A stretch of DNA of 64,000 bases from Clostridiales bacterium SIT11. Lineage in GTDB: Bacteria > Bacillota > Clostridia > Tissierellales > Peptoniphilaceae. The DNA lies in the NCBI GenBank assembly GCA_001299455.1, contig CYUK01000003.1, positions 248,001 to 312,000 on the forward strand, written 5' to 3'. Below, piece by piece: positions 1 through 8,808 of this stretch (position 1 is its first letter; every line of letters starts with the position of its first letter). The notes beneath the pieces are model-generated. The model saw only the letters and a list, made by a program, of their open reading frames with translations, searched no databases and had not been told where the DNA came from. The position numbers were made by a program, and so were the translations under genes.

Positions 1-60
1 ATAGGCATCTTCATTGTTTTTTCGAATCTTACCCACATTTGTGGCACCATATGCTATCAT
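1..60 (-). CDS. prpC: PP2C-type serine/threonine protein phosphatase, N-terminal 20 codons only
   Basis: Only the first 20 codons are in the window. They include TNVGKIRKNNED, the N-terminal signature of bacterial PP2C phosphatases (PrpC/Stp), whose early Asp/Glu residues bind metal. The ATG overlaps the rlmN stop as ATGA. The order rsmB-rlmN-prpC matches Bacillus, where prpC is followed by the PASTA kinase gene prkC. The phosphatase would reverse PrkC phosphorylation in the cytoplasm. The assignment rests on a short fragment plus gene order. Confidence 0.8.
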   Translation of the reverse strand, partial: MIAYGATNVGKIRKNNEDAY

Positions 61-1088
61 ACTAGACTTCCTTCTTTATATTTACGTCGCAGTTGTCCGC
101 AGGAGGCTTGGATATCGCCTCCTTGTTCACGACGTAGGGTTACATTGAGTCCTAAATCTGTGCAAAGACGTTGAAAATCACGAACATGATCCTTGCTGGG
201 TCGGTTTTCCTTGTACTCTTGGATGGGATTTAGGGGAATTAAATTTAAGTGGTGGAGACGGCCTCCTAAGAGCTTTTTCAACTCCAGGGCGTCTTTTTCC
301 CGGTTGTTGACTCCATCAATTAAAGTATATTCATAGCTGACCCTCCGCTTGCTGGCCTCTTGGTAGAAATCAATGGCCTTAAAGAGGTCTTCCAAGGAAT
401 ATTTTTTAGCTACTGCCATAATTTTTTCCCTGTCTTTCTGGAAGGGAGTATGAAGGGAAATCGCTAAGTTGATTGGCTTGTTCTCCTGGGCTAATTTCTC
501 AATTCCAGGAACCACTCCACAGGTGGACAGGGTCATATTCCTATAGGAAAGGTTGTAGCCATTTTCATCATGGAGGAGGTCTAAAAACCGCATGACATTG
601 TCATAATTATCCAGAGGCTCCCCACTTCCCATGAGAATGATGCTATGAAGGCGGCCATATTTTTTGGTGACTTCATAGACCTGACCCAGCATTTCATAGG
701 GGGTCAGGTTTCGAATCCGTCCTTCCTTGGTAGAGGCACAAAAGCTACAACCCATACGACAGCCCACCTGGCTAGAAATACACTGGCTTAACCCATAGTC
801 ATTGTCCATTAAGACCCCTTCCACTAGGTGTCCATCCTTTAAGTGGAAGAGAAATTTTTTTGTCTTATCGATTTTGGAGGGAAAAACCTGTTCAATGTCC
901 ACCTTGGGCAGGTCCAAGGCCAATAATTCTTGCCTTTGGTTCTTGGCCAGGGTGGTCATTTGAGACAGGTCCTGGCCTCCTTCTTTATGAAAGTAGTGAA
1001 AAAGTTGCTTGGCCCGAAACTTCTTGAGGCCCAAGTCTTCGCAGGTCTCTTTTAATTCCTGAAGATTTTGTTCATTTAAGGGAATCAT
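57..1088 (-). CDS. rlmN: Dual-specificity 23S rRNA/tRNA adenine-C2 methyltransferase RlmN
   Basis: Radical-SAM enzyme that methylates C2 of A2503 in 23S rRNA and A37 in some tRNAs. The iron-sulfur cysteines are C110, C114 and C117 in GCRMGCSFCAS. The second catalytic cysteine of the mechanism is visible near the C-terminus in ASCGQLR (C330). At 343 residues it has normal family length. The ATG overlaps the rsmB stop (ATGA), so the two rRNA methyltransferases are translationally coupled and lead into prpC. Confidence 0.97.
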   Translation of the reverse strand: MIPLNEQNLQELKETCEDLGLKKFRAKQLFHYFHKEGGQDLSQMTTLAKNQRQELLALDLPKVDIEQVFPSKIDKTKKFLFHLKDGHLVEGVLMDNDYGLSQCISSQVGCRMGCSFCASTKEGRIRNLTPYEMLGQVYEVTKKYGRLHSIILMGSGEPLDNYDNVMRFLDLLHDENGYNLSYRNMTLSTCGVVPGIEKLAQENKPINLAISLHTPFQKDREKIMAVAKKYSLEDLFKAIDFYQEASKRRVSYEYTLIDGVNNREKDALELKKLLGGRLHHLNLIPLNPIQEYKENRPSKDHVRDFQRLCTDLGLNVTLRREQGGDIQASCGQLRRKYKEGSLV

Positions 1089-2359
1089 CTTTTTCTCACC
1101 AGTCGAAACATTTTAAACCCATCCCTTCCTTCCTGGGGAAGGAGGACTCTTTGGTCGTCCAAGTAAAAGTTTGGATACTCTCGTAAAAAGTCCTCAACCA
1201 CTTCCTCATTTTCCTCTAATGTTAAGGTACAGGTGCTGTAAATTAGACTACCTTCTATTTTAACACAAGAAGCCGACCTAGACAGGATTTCTCCCTGTAA
1301 TTTTGAAAGATTTTTCACATCTTTTAGGCCTCTCCGGTATTTAATCTCCGGCTTCCTCCGAAAGAGGCCAAAGCCGGAACAAGGGGCATCTACAAAAACT
1401 AGGTCATAGGCCTCCCTTTCCCCTGGAAGGCCCTTTCTTCCATCCCTCAATAGAGGCTGGATATTTTTAAGACCTAGTCGCTTGATGTTTTCTTCAATCT
1501 TTTCCAATTTTTCCGGGCTTTGGTCACAGCATTGGACCTCCAAGTCCGGATTGATAAAGCTAGCTCCAATAGACTTGCCTCCTGGAGCTCCACAAACATC
1601 TAGGAGCTTAAAAGTCCCCTTTTCATAGCCCTTCATGGCAAAGTCTACAACTTCCATGGCCCCCTGGTCTTGGATGTAGTAGAGGCCCTTTTTAAAGCTA
1701 GAAGTTTTTAAGGGATTTCCCTTAATTACTTGGAATCCTGTCCCCTTAGTGGCCCGATTTTCTATAACAAGGCCTTCTTTTTCCAAGCTTGCTTGGATTT
1801 CTTGGGGGCTCCCCTTTAAAGGGTTCAGGTTAATATAGAGACCAGGTCTTTCATTAGAGGCCTGGGCAAAGGCCTCTGTCCACTGCCTGGAGTAGATTTT
1901 TTCAAAGTATTCTACCAATTCCAGGGGAAGGGATTCTCTTAGAGAGACCCCTTCTGCCCAAGTTTTTCCTTGAATCTTTTCCGGGTCCAGTCTTTCCTTG
2001 GTAAGCCGTCTTAAAACTGCATTGACAAAGCCTACACTTCCCTTATGGCCATATTTTTTGGCCAAGTTGACTCCTTCATAGACAATGGCTCTTGAGGGAA
2101 TTTTAGAAAGATAAATCCATTGGTAGAGGCTGAGACGGAGGATTTCCCGGATGGGGGCATGGATTTTTTTATTTTTCTTGGCCACTTGGTTAATATAATA
2201 GTCCAAGGTCAGCCGGTGGCTCAAAACTCCCTTGACAACTTCCAGGTAAAGCCCCTGGTCCTCTGGATTTTTCATGGTCCTTTGGGATAGGTCTCCCAGG
2301 TTTAGGTCTTTTTGGTCCAGGTCCAAGAGGGCCTGTAAAATTTCTTCTCTAACTGTCAT
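1085..2359 (-). CDS. rsmB: 16S rRNA m5C967 methyltransferase RsmB
   Basis: RsmB (Sun) makes m5C967 in 16S rRNA. Residues 1 to about 125 form the NusB-like RNA-binding domain. The SAM site DVCGAPGGKS starts at residue 254. The two cysteines of the m5C mechanism are C327 (in DAPCSGFG) and C377 (in STCTL). 424 residues is typical. It begins one base after the upstream metallopeptidase stop and overlaps rlmN by four bases, so it is internal to the priA-to-prpC operon. Confidence 0.96.
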   Translation of the reverse strand: MTVREEILQALLDLDQKDLNLGDLSQRTMKNPEDQGLYLEVVKGVLSHRLTLDYYINQVAKKNKKIHAPIREILRLSLYQWIYLSKIPSRAIVYEGVNLAKKYGHKGSVGFVNAVLRRLTKERLDPEKIQGKTWAEGVSLRESLPLELVEYFEKIYSRQWTEAFAQASNERPGLYINLNPLKGSPQEIQASLEKEGLVIENRATKGTGFQVIKGNPLKTSSFKKGLYYIQDQGAMEVVDFAMKGYEKGTFKLLDVCGAPGGKSIGASFINPDLEVQCCDQSPEKLEKIEENIKRLGLKNIQPLLRDGRKGLPGEREAYDLVFVDAPCSGFGLFRRKPEIKYRRGLKDVKNLSKLQGEILSRSASCVKIEGSLIYSTCTLTLEENEEVVEDFLREYPNFYLDDQRVLLPQEGRDGFKMFRLVRKR

Positions 2360-2360
2360 C

Positions 2361-3050
2361 TTAATTCCTTCGATTATTGGATATAGCCATCAACCGGAGG
2401 AGGGTTCCCAGGGCCGATACCAGACTTGCCACATAGGTTAAGGCCGCCGCATCAAGCATCTTGTGGACCCCCTTTTGGTCTCCACTAGGCAAAAGAGTTG
2501 CCAAAATATTCTTGGCCCGGCTACTGGCATTGTATTCTACTGGTAGGGTCACCAGGGTAAAGAGGACAGCAATGGCATAGAGAGCAATCCCTAGGTTGGT
2601 CAAAAAGTTACTAAAAATAAGACCTACAAAGACTAGGATATAGGCAAAGTTTGATCCAAATTGAGCCGCCGGAACAAGCCAGCTCCGGATTCGAAGGGGC
2701 TTGTAGTCTTCGGCGTCCTGGATGGCATGGCCACACTCATGGGCAGCTACAGCAAGAGCCGCTACAGAACTTTTCCCATAAACTCCCTGGCTCAGGTGGA
2801 GGGTTTCATCTTGAGGATTGTAAAAGTCTGTTAAATTTCCAGGCACTTGGTTGACTGGTACATGGCTTAGGCCATGGTCATCTAAAATTTTCCGGGCCAA
2901 GCTAGCCCCTGTGAAATTACCTCCACTTTCCTTTTTGGAATATTCCGCAAAGGCCCCCTTGACCTTGGCCTGGGCATAAAGGCCTAAAATCAGACCCGGT
3001 AAGAGATAGATAAGGTAGGCTGTGTTGTAGTACATATAATTTCCAAACAT
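2361..3050 (-). CDS. Membrane zinc metallopeptidase, YugP family
   Basis: Protein of 229 residues with a hydrophobic N-terminal segment (about residues 11-27), a zinc protease motif HECGH at residues 104-108, and two to three C-terminal membrane segments (about 125-180 and near the end). This is the layout of the YugP-like putative neutral zinc metallopeptidase family. Substrates are not established for the family. It sits between fmt and rsmB. The active site faces the membrane or cytoplasm by inference only. Confidence 0.85.
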   Translation of the reverse strand: MFGNYMYYNTAYLIYLLPGLILGLYAQAKVKGAFAEYSKKESGGNFTGASLARKILDDHGLSHVPVNQVPGNLTDFYNPQDETLHLSQGVYGKSSVAALAVAAHECGHAIQDAEDYKPLRIRSWLVPAAQFGSNFAYILVFVGLIFSNFLTNLGIALYAIAVLFTLVTLPVEYNASSRAKNILATLLPSGDQKGVHKMLDAAALTYVASLVSALGTLLRLMAISNNRRN

Positions 3051-3059
3051 GGTTTCCTC

Positions 3060-3959
3060 CTAGATATTTTTTACAATGGAGTTGCCTCGTAAATAATCTC
3101 CCGTTTTCATCCGTTTCTTCCCTGGAGCCTGGAGAAGGTCTACTTGGATGGCCCCGTCCTTGGTCCTTAAAAAGACCTGGCCCCCTTCTTCCAGGAGATT
3201 TTCTTGTAAGTTTTTCTTGACTTCTCTGGCTAGAAAAACCTTGTAATTTTCCCCTCCATAGGTAAAATAGGCCCCCTTGTAGCCGTCCATGGCTTGAATC
3301 TTCCGAAGCATTTGAAAGCTAGTATCTTGGCCCAGGTTTAGGTGACCATCTTCCTTAGAAATTTTTTCCGCATAGGTCACCTGGGATTCATCTTGGTCCT
3401 GGGCTTTAGCCTGGTCAATGGTAGGCAAAAAGTCCATCAGGAGGTCCGCCCCTAAATGGCTCAAGTCTTCCCTTAATTCCAGGCCGGTCTTATGGCCAAT
3501 CTCTAAACTTCCTTGGGCAAAGACAGGCCCTGAATCCAAGCCTTCTTCCATTTTCATCAGGCTAATGCCGGCCCTTTCCTCCCCTTCTAGGATTGCTCGT
3601 TCAATGGGTGCAGCCCCCCGATACTTAGGTAAAATAGACCCATGGATATTTAAGCAAAAATATTTTGGCTGATCCAAAACTTCCTTGGGTAAAATTTGCC
3701 CATAGGCCACCACAACATAGAGGTCGGCCTCTTCCTTGGCCAGCTGGTCTTGGATGTCCTTGTCTCGGAGCTGGTCTGTCTTTAAGACTTTTAAGCCTAA
3801 ATCTTTCGCTGTTTTGGCCACGTCAGATTCCACTTTTTTCCGTCCCCGGCCCTTGTAGGAGTCAGGCCTTGTCACAACTAGGGCGACCTCTTCTTTTTCT
3901 GCCAGCTTCTTCAGGCTGGGACAGGCAAAGGCTGGAGTTCCAAAAAATACAATTTTCAT
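3060..3959 (-). CDS. fmt: Methionyl-tRNA formyltransferase
   Basis: Transfers a formyl group from 10-formyl-THF to initiator Met-tRNA. The N-terminal formyltransferase domain begins KIVFFGTPAFA and carries the catalytic loop NIHGSILPKYRGAAPIE with the family Asn and His. The C-terminal part (from about residue 205) is the OB-like tRNA-binding domain. At 299 residues it is slightly short but complete. The ATG overlaps the def stop, giving the usual def-fmt pair that adds and removes the formyl group. Confidence 0.97.
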   Translation of the reverse strand: MKIVFFGTPAFACPSLKKLAEKEEVALVVTRPDSYKGRGRKKVESDVAKTAKDLGLKVLKTDQLRDKDIQDQLAKEEADLYVVVAYGQILPKEVLDQPKYFCLNIHGSILPKYRGAAPIERAILEGEERAGISLMKMEEGLDSGPVFAQGSLEIGHKTGLELREDLSHLGADLLMDFLPTIDQAKAQDQDESQVTYAEKISKEDGHLNLGQDTSFQMLRKIQAMDGYKGAYFTYGGENYKVFLAREVKKNLQENLLEEGGQVFLRTKDGAIQVDLLQAPGKKRMKTGDYLRGNSIVKNI

Positions 3960-4477
3960 TCTTTTTCCGCCTCCTCCTGAGCCGCTTTTTCCCTGGCCTT
4001 TCTTTGCATTTCTTCTATTTCTTCAAAGGTATAGACTTTTTCTGCCCGGTCTGTATAGAGGACCCCATCTAAGTGGTCATTTTCATGTTGGATAATCCGG
4101 GCCAAGAAATCCTCCGCTTCCAGGCTTTGGGCTTGCCCATTTTCATCCAGATAGTCTACCTTGACCCTTTGGTAGCGGCTGACAGATCCTTGTTTTTCAG
4201 GAACAGACAAGCACCCTTCCATTCCTAAAACTTGGTCTCCAGACAAGCTGAGCTTGGGATTTATCAGGCAAAGTTTATTTCCTTCCCGGTCATCCACGAC
4301 AAAAATCCGCCGCAGGACCCCCACTTGGGGAGCGGCAATTCCCACTCCATCTTCCTCATACATGGTGTCAAATAGGTCTTGGACCAATTCTTGAATATGC
4401 TGATTTACTTTTTTTACTTCTCTTGCTTCCTTATGGAGGACAGGGTCCTCATTAATACGCACTTGCCGTAAGGCCAT
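3956..4477 (-). CDS. def: Peptide deformylase
   Basis: Removes the N-formyl group from nascent proteins. All three signatures are present: GVGIAAPQVG, EGCLSVPE with the metal-ligand Cys, and QHENDHLDG with two His ligands and the catalytic Glu. I place the start at the ATG giving MALRQVRI because GAGAGGTG lies six bases upstream; an upstream in-frame GTG adds three residues but overlaps that ribosome site. A charged C-terminal tail rich in Glu and Ala follows the catalytic core. Located between priA and fmt. Confidence 0.96.
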   Translation of the reverse strand: MALRQVRINEDPVLHKEAREVKKVNQHIQELVQDLFDTMYEEDGVGIAAPQVGVLRRIFVVDDREGNKLCLINPKLSLSGDQVLGMEGCLSVPEKQGSVSRYQRVKVDYLDENGQAQSLEAEDFLARIIQHENDHLDGVLYTDRAEKVYTFEEIEEMQRKAREKAAQEEAEKE

Positions 4478-4482
4478 GTGTT

Positions 4483-6648
4483 TCACCTCTCAAAAAATAT
4501 ATCTATATAAATATCCTTCAATTCTTCTTCATAGCTTTTAAATACCCTATTTATCCCTCTTCTTAACAAATTTACATCTTTTGTCTGACTCTTTAATTGA
4601 AATTTATAGGTATACTTATTTTTAATTTTTGGAATTTCAATAATCCGAGACCCTAAAATCTCCAGCCCCTTTAATTGCCGGACTAGGTCCCGGTAAAGAT
4701 TTTGAGTAACCTGGTAGAGAACCTCCTTTTTTGGCCCTGTACACTGGAGGGTGACCATGCTACAAAAGGGAGGATAGAGAAAGGCCTGACGGTTGATGAC
4801 TTCTCTTTCATAAAATCGTTCATAGTCTCCTCTTGTGGCCAGGTCAATGGCATAGTTTTCCGGGCTATAGGTTTGGAGGACCACCGTTCCTGGGCTCTCT
4901 CCCCGACCGGACCTGCCGGCCACCTGGGTTAAGAGGGAGAAGCACTGTTCCTGGGCCTTAAAATCTGACACGTAAAGGGAGGTGTCCGCTGCCAAGATGC
5001 CCACCAGGGTTACATCTGGAAAATCCAACCCCTTGGCCAGCATCTGGGTCCCAATTAAAAGGTCAATCTCCTTATTTTTCATTTTGTCATAGACTTCTTC
5101 ATAGGCCTCTTTCTTGCTTGTCGTGTCCCTGTCCATCCGATGGATTCGGGCTTGGGGAAAGTATTCTCCAATCATTTCCTCCACCTGCTGGGTTCCAATG
5201 CCGAAGGGCTTCATATAGGGGGACCCACAGACAGGGCAGGTCTTGGGCAGGGCCTTGGTGGCCCCGCAATAATGGCAACGGAGCCTGTGGATAGTCTTGT
5301 GGTAGGTCATGGCAATATCACAATCATCACACATAATCACCGACCCACAGGCCCTACAGGAAACAAAGTTGGAATAGCCCCGTCGGTTTAAAAATAAAAT
5401 TCCCTGGTTTCCAGTCCTTAGGCAGTGGTCAATTTTTTGGTAGAGGAGGTTACTTAAAATAGACGTATTTCCTTCCATTAGCTCCTTCCGCATATCCACC
5501 AGGTGAATGGCAGGAAGGGGTTTTTCGTCCACCCTCTGGTCCAGGCGGACTAGGTTCACTTCTCCCTCCTTTGCCCTATGAAAGAGAGAAACTTCTGGCG
5601 TTGCCGATCCATAGACTAGCTTGGCCCCTGCAAGGTCTGCCCGAACCCTGGCCAGGTCCCGGACATCATAGCGGAGGGACTGCTGGTAGCCGTAGCTGGA
5701 TTCTTGCTCTTCATCAATAATAATGAGACCTAGACGGCTTAAGGGGGCAAAAATTCCTGACCGAGCCCCGACAACAACATCAATCTCCCCATTCCGAATC
5801 CGGCACCATTGGTTTTTTCTTTCTCGGTCACTCATTTTGGAGTGCATGACGCTGGTTCTTTCCCCAAACCGTCCCTTGACCCGGTCCACCATTTGCGGTG
5901 TTAGGGCGATTTCCGGCACCAGGATGAGGACCTGACGGCCCTCTTGAATCATTTCCCTGGCCCAATGGAGGTAGACTTCTGTCTTTCCACTGCCTGTGAC
6001 GCCAAAAAGTAGGCTCTCCAGCCGGTCTGTTTCTTCTACAGATTTTTTGGCCCTCTCCTGGTCTTCCGTCAATTTTTGGTCCGGGACTTGACCTTCTTCT
6101 CCTTGATAGGGGCCGATTTTTCCCTTTTTCCAAAGACTGTCTATGGGAGACCGGCTGACCTGGGCCTTGGCCATAAGGTCTGTCCGGGTTAAGGGTCCTT
6201 CCTCCCTTAAAACCTTTAAGACTCTTTCCTGGGCAGAGTTTTCTCCCTCTCCTTTTAAGTAGGCGACCTTCCCTGGGAGGGGCTTTTCCAGTTGAAACTT
6301 TCCTTGGGAATAAATAATCCCCTCCCCCTTGTTAGGAGGCAGGAGGTAGGAAAGACTGGTAAAGGGACGTAGAAAATATTCCTCCTCCATTTTCTGGCTC
6401 AGGTCCATTAAGTCTGAAGGTAAAAAGGCCTGGTCTTCATAAATCCCTTCAATGGCCTTAATGGTAAAGCCTTCTTCCTTGGCTTCCACCTGGTCTCTTA
6501 AAACCAGGCCCAGCTTTTTCTTTTTCCCAAAGGGAACCAGGACTCTCTGGCCCCTATAAATCTTCCCCTCTAGGTCTTGGGGGACAGAATAGGTGTAGGG
6601 CCGGTCCATGCCTATGAAATTTTGATCAACAGCAACTTCAATATACAA
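4483..6648 (-). CDS. priA: Primosomal protein N' (replication restart helicase PriA)
   Basis: Superfamily 2 helicase of 721 residues that reloads the replisome at stalled forks. Visible are an N-terminal DNA-binding domain, Walker A in FGVTGSGKTEVYL, the Walker B region IIDEEQESSYGY, and paired zinc-binding cysteines (CRACG, CDDCD, CHYCG, CPVCG). The helicase box reads DEEQ where most PriA proteins have DEEH. The start codon is TTG, supported by GGAGAG five bases upstream. A terminator-like hairpin separates it from coaBC, so it may have its own weak promoter. Confidence 0.96.
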   Translation of the reverse strand: MYIEVAVDQNFIGMDRPYTYSVPQDLEGKIYRGQRVLVPFGKKKKLGLVLRDQVEAKEEGFTIKAIEGIYEDQAFLPSDLMDLSQKMEEEYFLRPFTSLSYLLPPNKGEGIIYSQGKFQLEKPLPGKVAYLKGEGENSAQERVLKVLREEGPLTRTDLMAKAQVSRSPIDSLWKKGKIGPYQGEEGQVPDQKLTEDQERAKKSVEETDRLESLLFGVTGSGKTEVYLHWAREMIQEGRQVLILVPEIALTPQMVDRVKGRFGERTSVMHSKMSDRERKNQWCRIRNGEIDVVVGARSGIFAPLSRLGLIIIDEEQESSYGYQQSLRYDVRDLARVRADLAGAKLVYGSATPEVSLFHRAKEGEVNLVRLDQRVDEKPLPAIHLVDMRKELMEGNTSILSNLLYQKIDHCLRTGNQGILFLNRRGYSNFVSCRACGSVIMCDDCDIAMTYHKTIHRLRCHYCGATKALPKTCPVCGSPYMKPFGIGTQQVEEMIGEYFPQARIHRMDRDTTSKKEAYEEVYDKMKNKEIDLLIGTQMLAKGLDFPDVTLVGILAADTSLYVSDFKAQEQCFSLLTQVAGRSGRGESPGTVVLQTYSPENYAIDLATRGDYERFYEREVINRQAFLYPPFCSMVTLQCTGPKKEVLYQVTQNLYRDLVRQLKGLEILGSRIIEIPKIKNKYTYKFQLKSQTKDVNLLRRGINRVFKSYEEELKDIYIDIFFER

Positions 6649-6668
6649 AATTTCTCTCCGGTGAAAAA

Positions 6669-6688
6669 GAGCTAGATTTCTCTAGCTC
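6669..6688 (-). terminator. Hairpin terminator at the end of coaBC
   Basis: Eight-base-pair stem GAGCTAGA/TCTAGCTC with a four-base loop, followed on the minus strand by a T run. The coaBC TGA stop lies in the stem. It would reduce read-through from coaBC into priA. Confidence 0.75.
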
Positions 6689-7877
6689 ATGGTAACAAGT
6701 CAACAATTTTATCTAGAATAATTTCTGCCAAGTCCTCCTTGCTTTGCTTGGCATAGTCTGTGGCAGCTTCCTTATCAATAATTGTCACAATATTAGTATC
6801 TGTAGAAAATCCAGCGTCTTTTTTTACAATGTTATTGGCCACAATAAAATCCACATTTTTTCGGGCCAATTTTTCACTGGCATGCTCCACTAGATTTTGG
6901 GATTCTGCAGCAAAGGCCACCATAATTTGGCCTTTCTTCCGCTTGGACAGGGTCCCAATAACATCAGGGTTTTGGGTTAGCTCAATAGTGAGTTCATCCT
7001 TCCCCTTTCGCTTAATCTTTTGGTCCTGGTAGCTTTTGGGCCGAAAGTCTGAAGGAGCCGCTGGAGAAATATAGACCTGGCAGTCATCAAAGAGCTTGTC
7101 AGCTGCATCTAAAAGGTCCTGGGTAGTTTGGACAGAAATAAAGTCCACACCTAGGGGCGGCTCTAAGCTGGAATTGGCTGAAATTAAATGGACCTTGGCT
7201 CCCCTTCTTTGGGCTGCCTTGGCAATGGCATAGCCCATTTTTCCTGAAGACCGGTTTCCTATATAGCGGACAGGGTCAATGGGTTCTCTGGTTCCTCCAG
7301 CTGTGACGACAATATCAACACCTTCCAGGTCTTTTTTTGTAAAGAACTGGTCCACAAAATCCACAATCTTTTCAGGAGCCAGGAGTTTTCCCTCTCCATC
7401 ATCCCCACAGGCTAGGTGACCAGCATCTGTTGGTAAAATATGGACCCCATCTTTTTCTAAAATCTTTAGATTTTCCTGGGTCCTAGGATTTTTTAGCATA
7501 TAGGTGTTCATGGCCGGGGCCACCATAACAGGAGACCTCTTGGCTAGAAGAACAGTGGTCAACATATTGTCACAAAGTCCATAGGCCATTTTTGCCAGGG
7601 TGTTGGCACTGGCTGGGGCCAGTAAAATTAAGTCCGCCCACTTGGCCAGACTAATGTGTTCCACATCCATATTGGCCAGCTTTTCAAACATGTCCACATA
7701 AACCACATTCCCAGATAAGGTTTGAAAGGACAGGGGTTGGACAAATTCTGTGGCGTGGTCTGTCATAATGACCTTGACATTGGCCCCTTGTTTTTTTAAG
7801 CGACTGACAATATCTAGGGCCTTATAGGCTGCAATCCCTCCTGTAACCCCTAGAAGGATATTTTTATTCTTCAACAT
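6687..7877 (-). CDS. coaBC: Bifunctional phosphopantothenoylcysteine decarboxylase/phosphopantothenate-cysteine ligase
   Basis: Two consecutive steps of coenzyme A synthesis. The N-terminal flavoprotein (CoaC, about residues 1-180) starts ILLGVTGGIAAYKA and has the APAMNTYM active-site motif. The CoaB half begins near residue 185 with VTAGGTREPIDPVRYIGNRS. The start giving MLKNKNILLG is chosen because GAGGAG sits seven bases upstream; an ATG five codons earlier has no such site. It overlaps the rpoZ stop by 14 bases, indicating coupling in the yicC-gmk-rpoZ-coaBC operon. Confidence 0.96.
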   Translation of the reverse strand: MLKNKNILLGVTGGIAAYKALDIVSRLKKQGANVKVIMTDHATEFVQPLSFQTLSGNVVYVDMFEKLANMDVEHISLAKWADLILLAPASANTLAKMAYGLCDNMLTTVLLAKRSPVMVAPAMNTYMLKNPRTQENLKILEKDGVHILPTDAGHLACGDDGEGKLLAPEKIVDFVDQFFTKKDLEGVDIVVTAGGTREPIDPVRYIGNRSSGKMGYAIAKAAQRRGAKVHLISANSSLEPPLGVDFISVQTTQDLLDAADKLFDDCQVYISPAAPSDFRPKSYQDQKIKRKGKDELTIELTQNPDVIGTLSKRKKGQIMVAFAAESQNLVEHASEKLARKNVDFIVANNIVKKDAGFSTDTNIVTIIDKEAATDYAKQSKEDLAEIILDKIVDLLP

Positions 7878-8163
7878 CCGCCGTCTCCTCAAGAGCTTCT
7901 TCTTCCGCTTGTCTTTTCAGTTCTTCTTCCAGGGCTCTTTGTCTTTCCTCTTCCACTTGTTGGAGGTGTTCTTCTTCTGTGGCAAAGGTAATGGCCCCTT
8001 CAACTGCTTCTTCTATGGCAACGGACACAGGTTTTTTAAAGTCTGTGTCGATTAAGGGCTCATCCCCATCCACTAATTCTCTAGCTCTCTTGGATAGTAG
8101 CATGACAAGAGAATACCGACTATCGGTAATTTCATTAATTTTTTCAAAACTTGGTATATTCAT
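7864..8163 (-). CDS. rpoZ: DNA-directed RNA polymerase omega subunit
   Basis: Small omega subunit of RNA polymerase, 99 residues. The N-terminal half (SRYSLVMLLSKRARELVDGD) has the conserved helices that clamp the beta-prime C-terminus. The second half is a long acidic Glu/Gln-rich tail, longer than in many Firmicute omegas. Gene order gmk-rpoZ-coaBC is the standard Firmicute one. Start immediately follows the gmk stop. Confidence 0.93.
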   Translation of the reverse strand: MNIPSFEKINEITDSRYSLVMLLSKRARELVDGDEPLIDTDFKKPVSVAIEEAVEGAITFATEEEHLQQVEEERQRALEEELKRQAEEEALEETADVEE

Positions 8164-8781
8164 CTAATCCTCCTTGGGCTTGATGACGAGTTCCTTGACA
8201 TCAGAATGTCTCTTGACCCGTAATTTTTCTGCAGCAATAATATTTTCAATATCTGTAACGGCATTGTCAACGGAATCATTCACAACAAAATAGTCATATT
8301 CGCCAACAAAGTCGATTTCCTTAAAGGCATTGGAAAATCTGGTCTCAATATCCTCTTCACTCTCTGTCCCCCTCTTCCGAATCCGATTTAAAAGTTCATC
8401 CATAGATGGGGGAAGGAGAAAAATAAAGACGGCTTCCTTGTATTTTTCCTTGACTTGAAGGGCCCCTTGGACGTCAATTTCCAAGAGGACAATTTCTCCC
8501 CGGTCAATTTCATCAAAAACAAAGCGTTTTGGTGTTCCATAGTAGTTGGTATGCACAAAGGCGTGTTCCAGGAGTTCATCCTTTTTTACCATATCTTCAA
8601 ACTCTTCCTTTGTAGCAAAAAAGTAATTTTCCCCATTTACTTCCCCAGGTCTTGGTTTCCTTGTCGTCACAGAAGTTGAGTACCGTATTTCTTCATTCTT
8701 TTTCATCAATGCTTCACTTACAGTTCCCTTCCCACTGCCGCTGGGACCGGATAAGACCAGTAAAAATCCGCCATTTGCCAT
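8164..8781 (-). CDS. gmk: Guanylate kinase
   Basis: Converts GMP to GDP. P-loop LSGPSGSGKGT near the N-terminus, then the GMP-binding stretch TTRKPRPGEVNGENYFF and the LID arginines in RIRKRGTESEEDIETR. 205 residues is normal. Directly upstream of rpoZ. The gene remA, found between yicC and gmk in Bacillus, is absent; only 27 bases separate yicC and gmk here. Confidence 0.97.
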   Translation of the reverse strand: MANGGFLLVLSGPSGSGKGTVSEALMKKNEEIRYSTSVTTRKPRPGEVNGENYFFATKEEFEDMVKKDELLEHAFVHTNYYGTPKRFVFDEIDRGEIVLLEIDVQGALQVKEKYKEAVFIFLLPPSMDELLNRIRKRGTESEEDIETRFSNAFKEIDFVGEYDYFVVNDSVDNAVTDIENIIAAEKLRVKRHSDVKELVIKPKED

Positions 8782-8808
8782 AGTTCCACCATCTTTCTTC
8801 TAGCTTAT

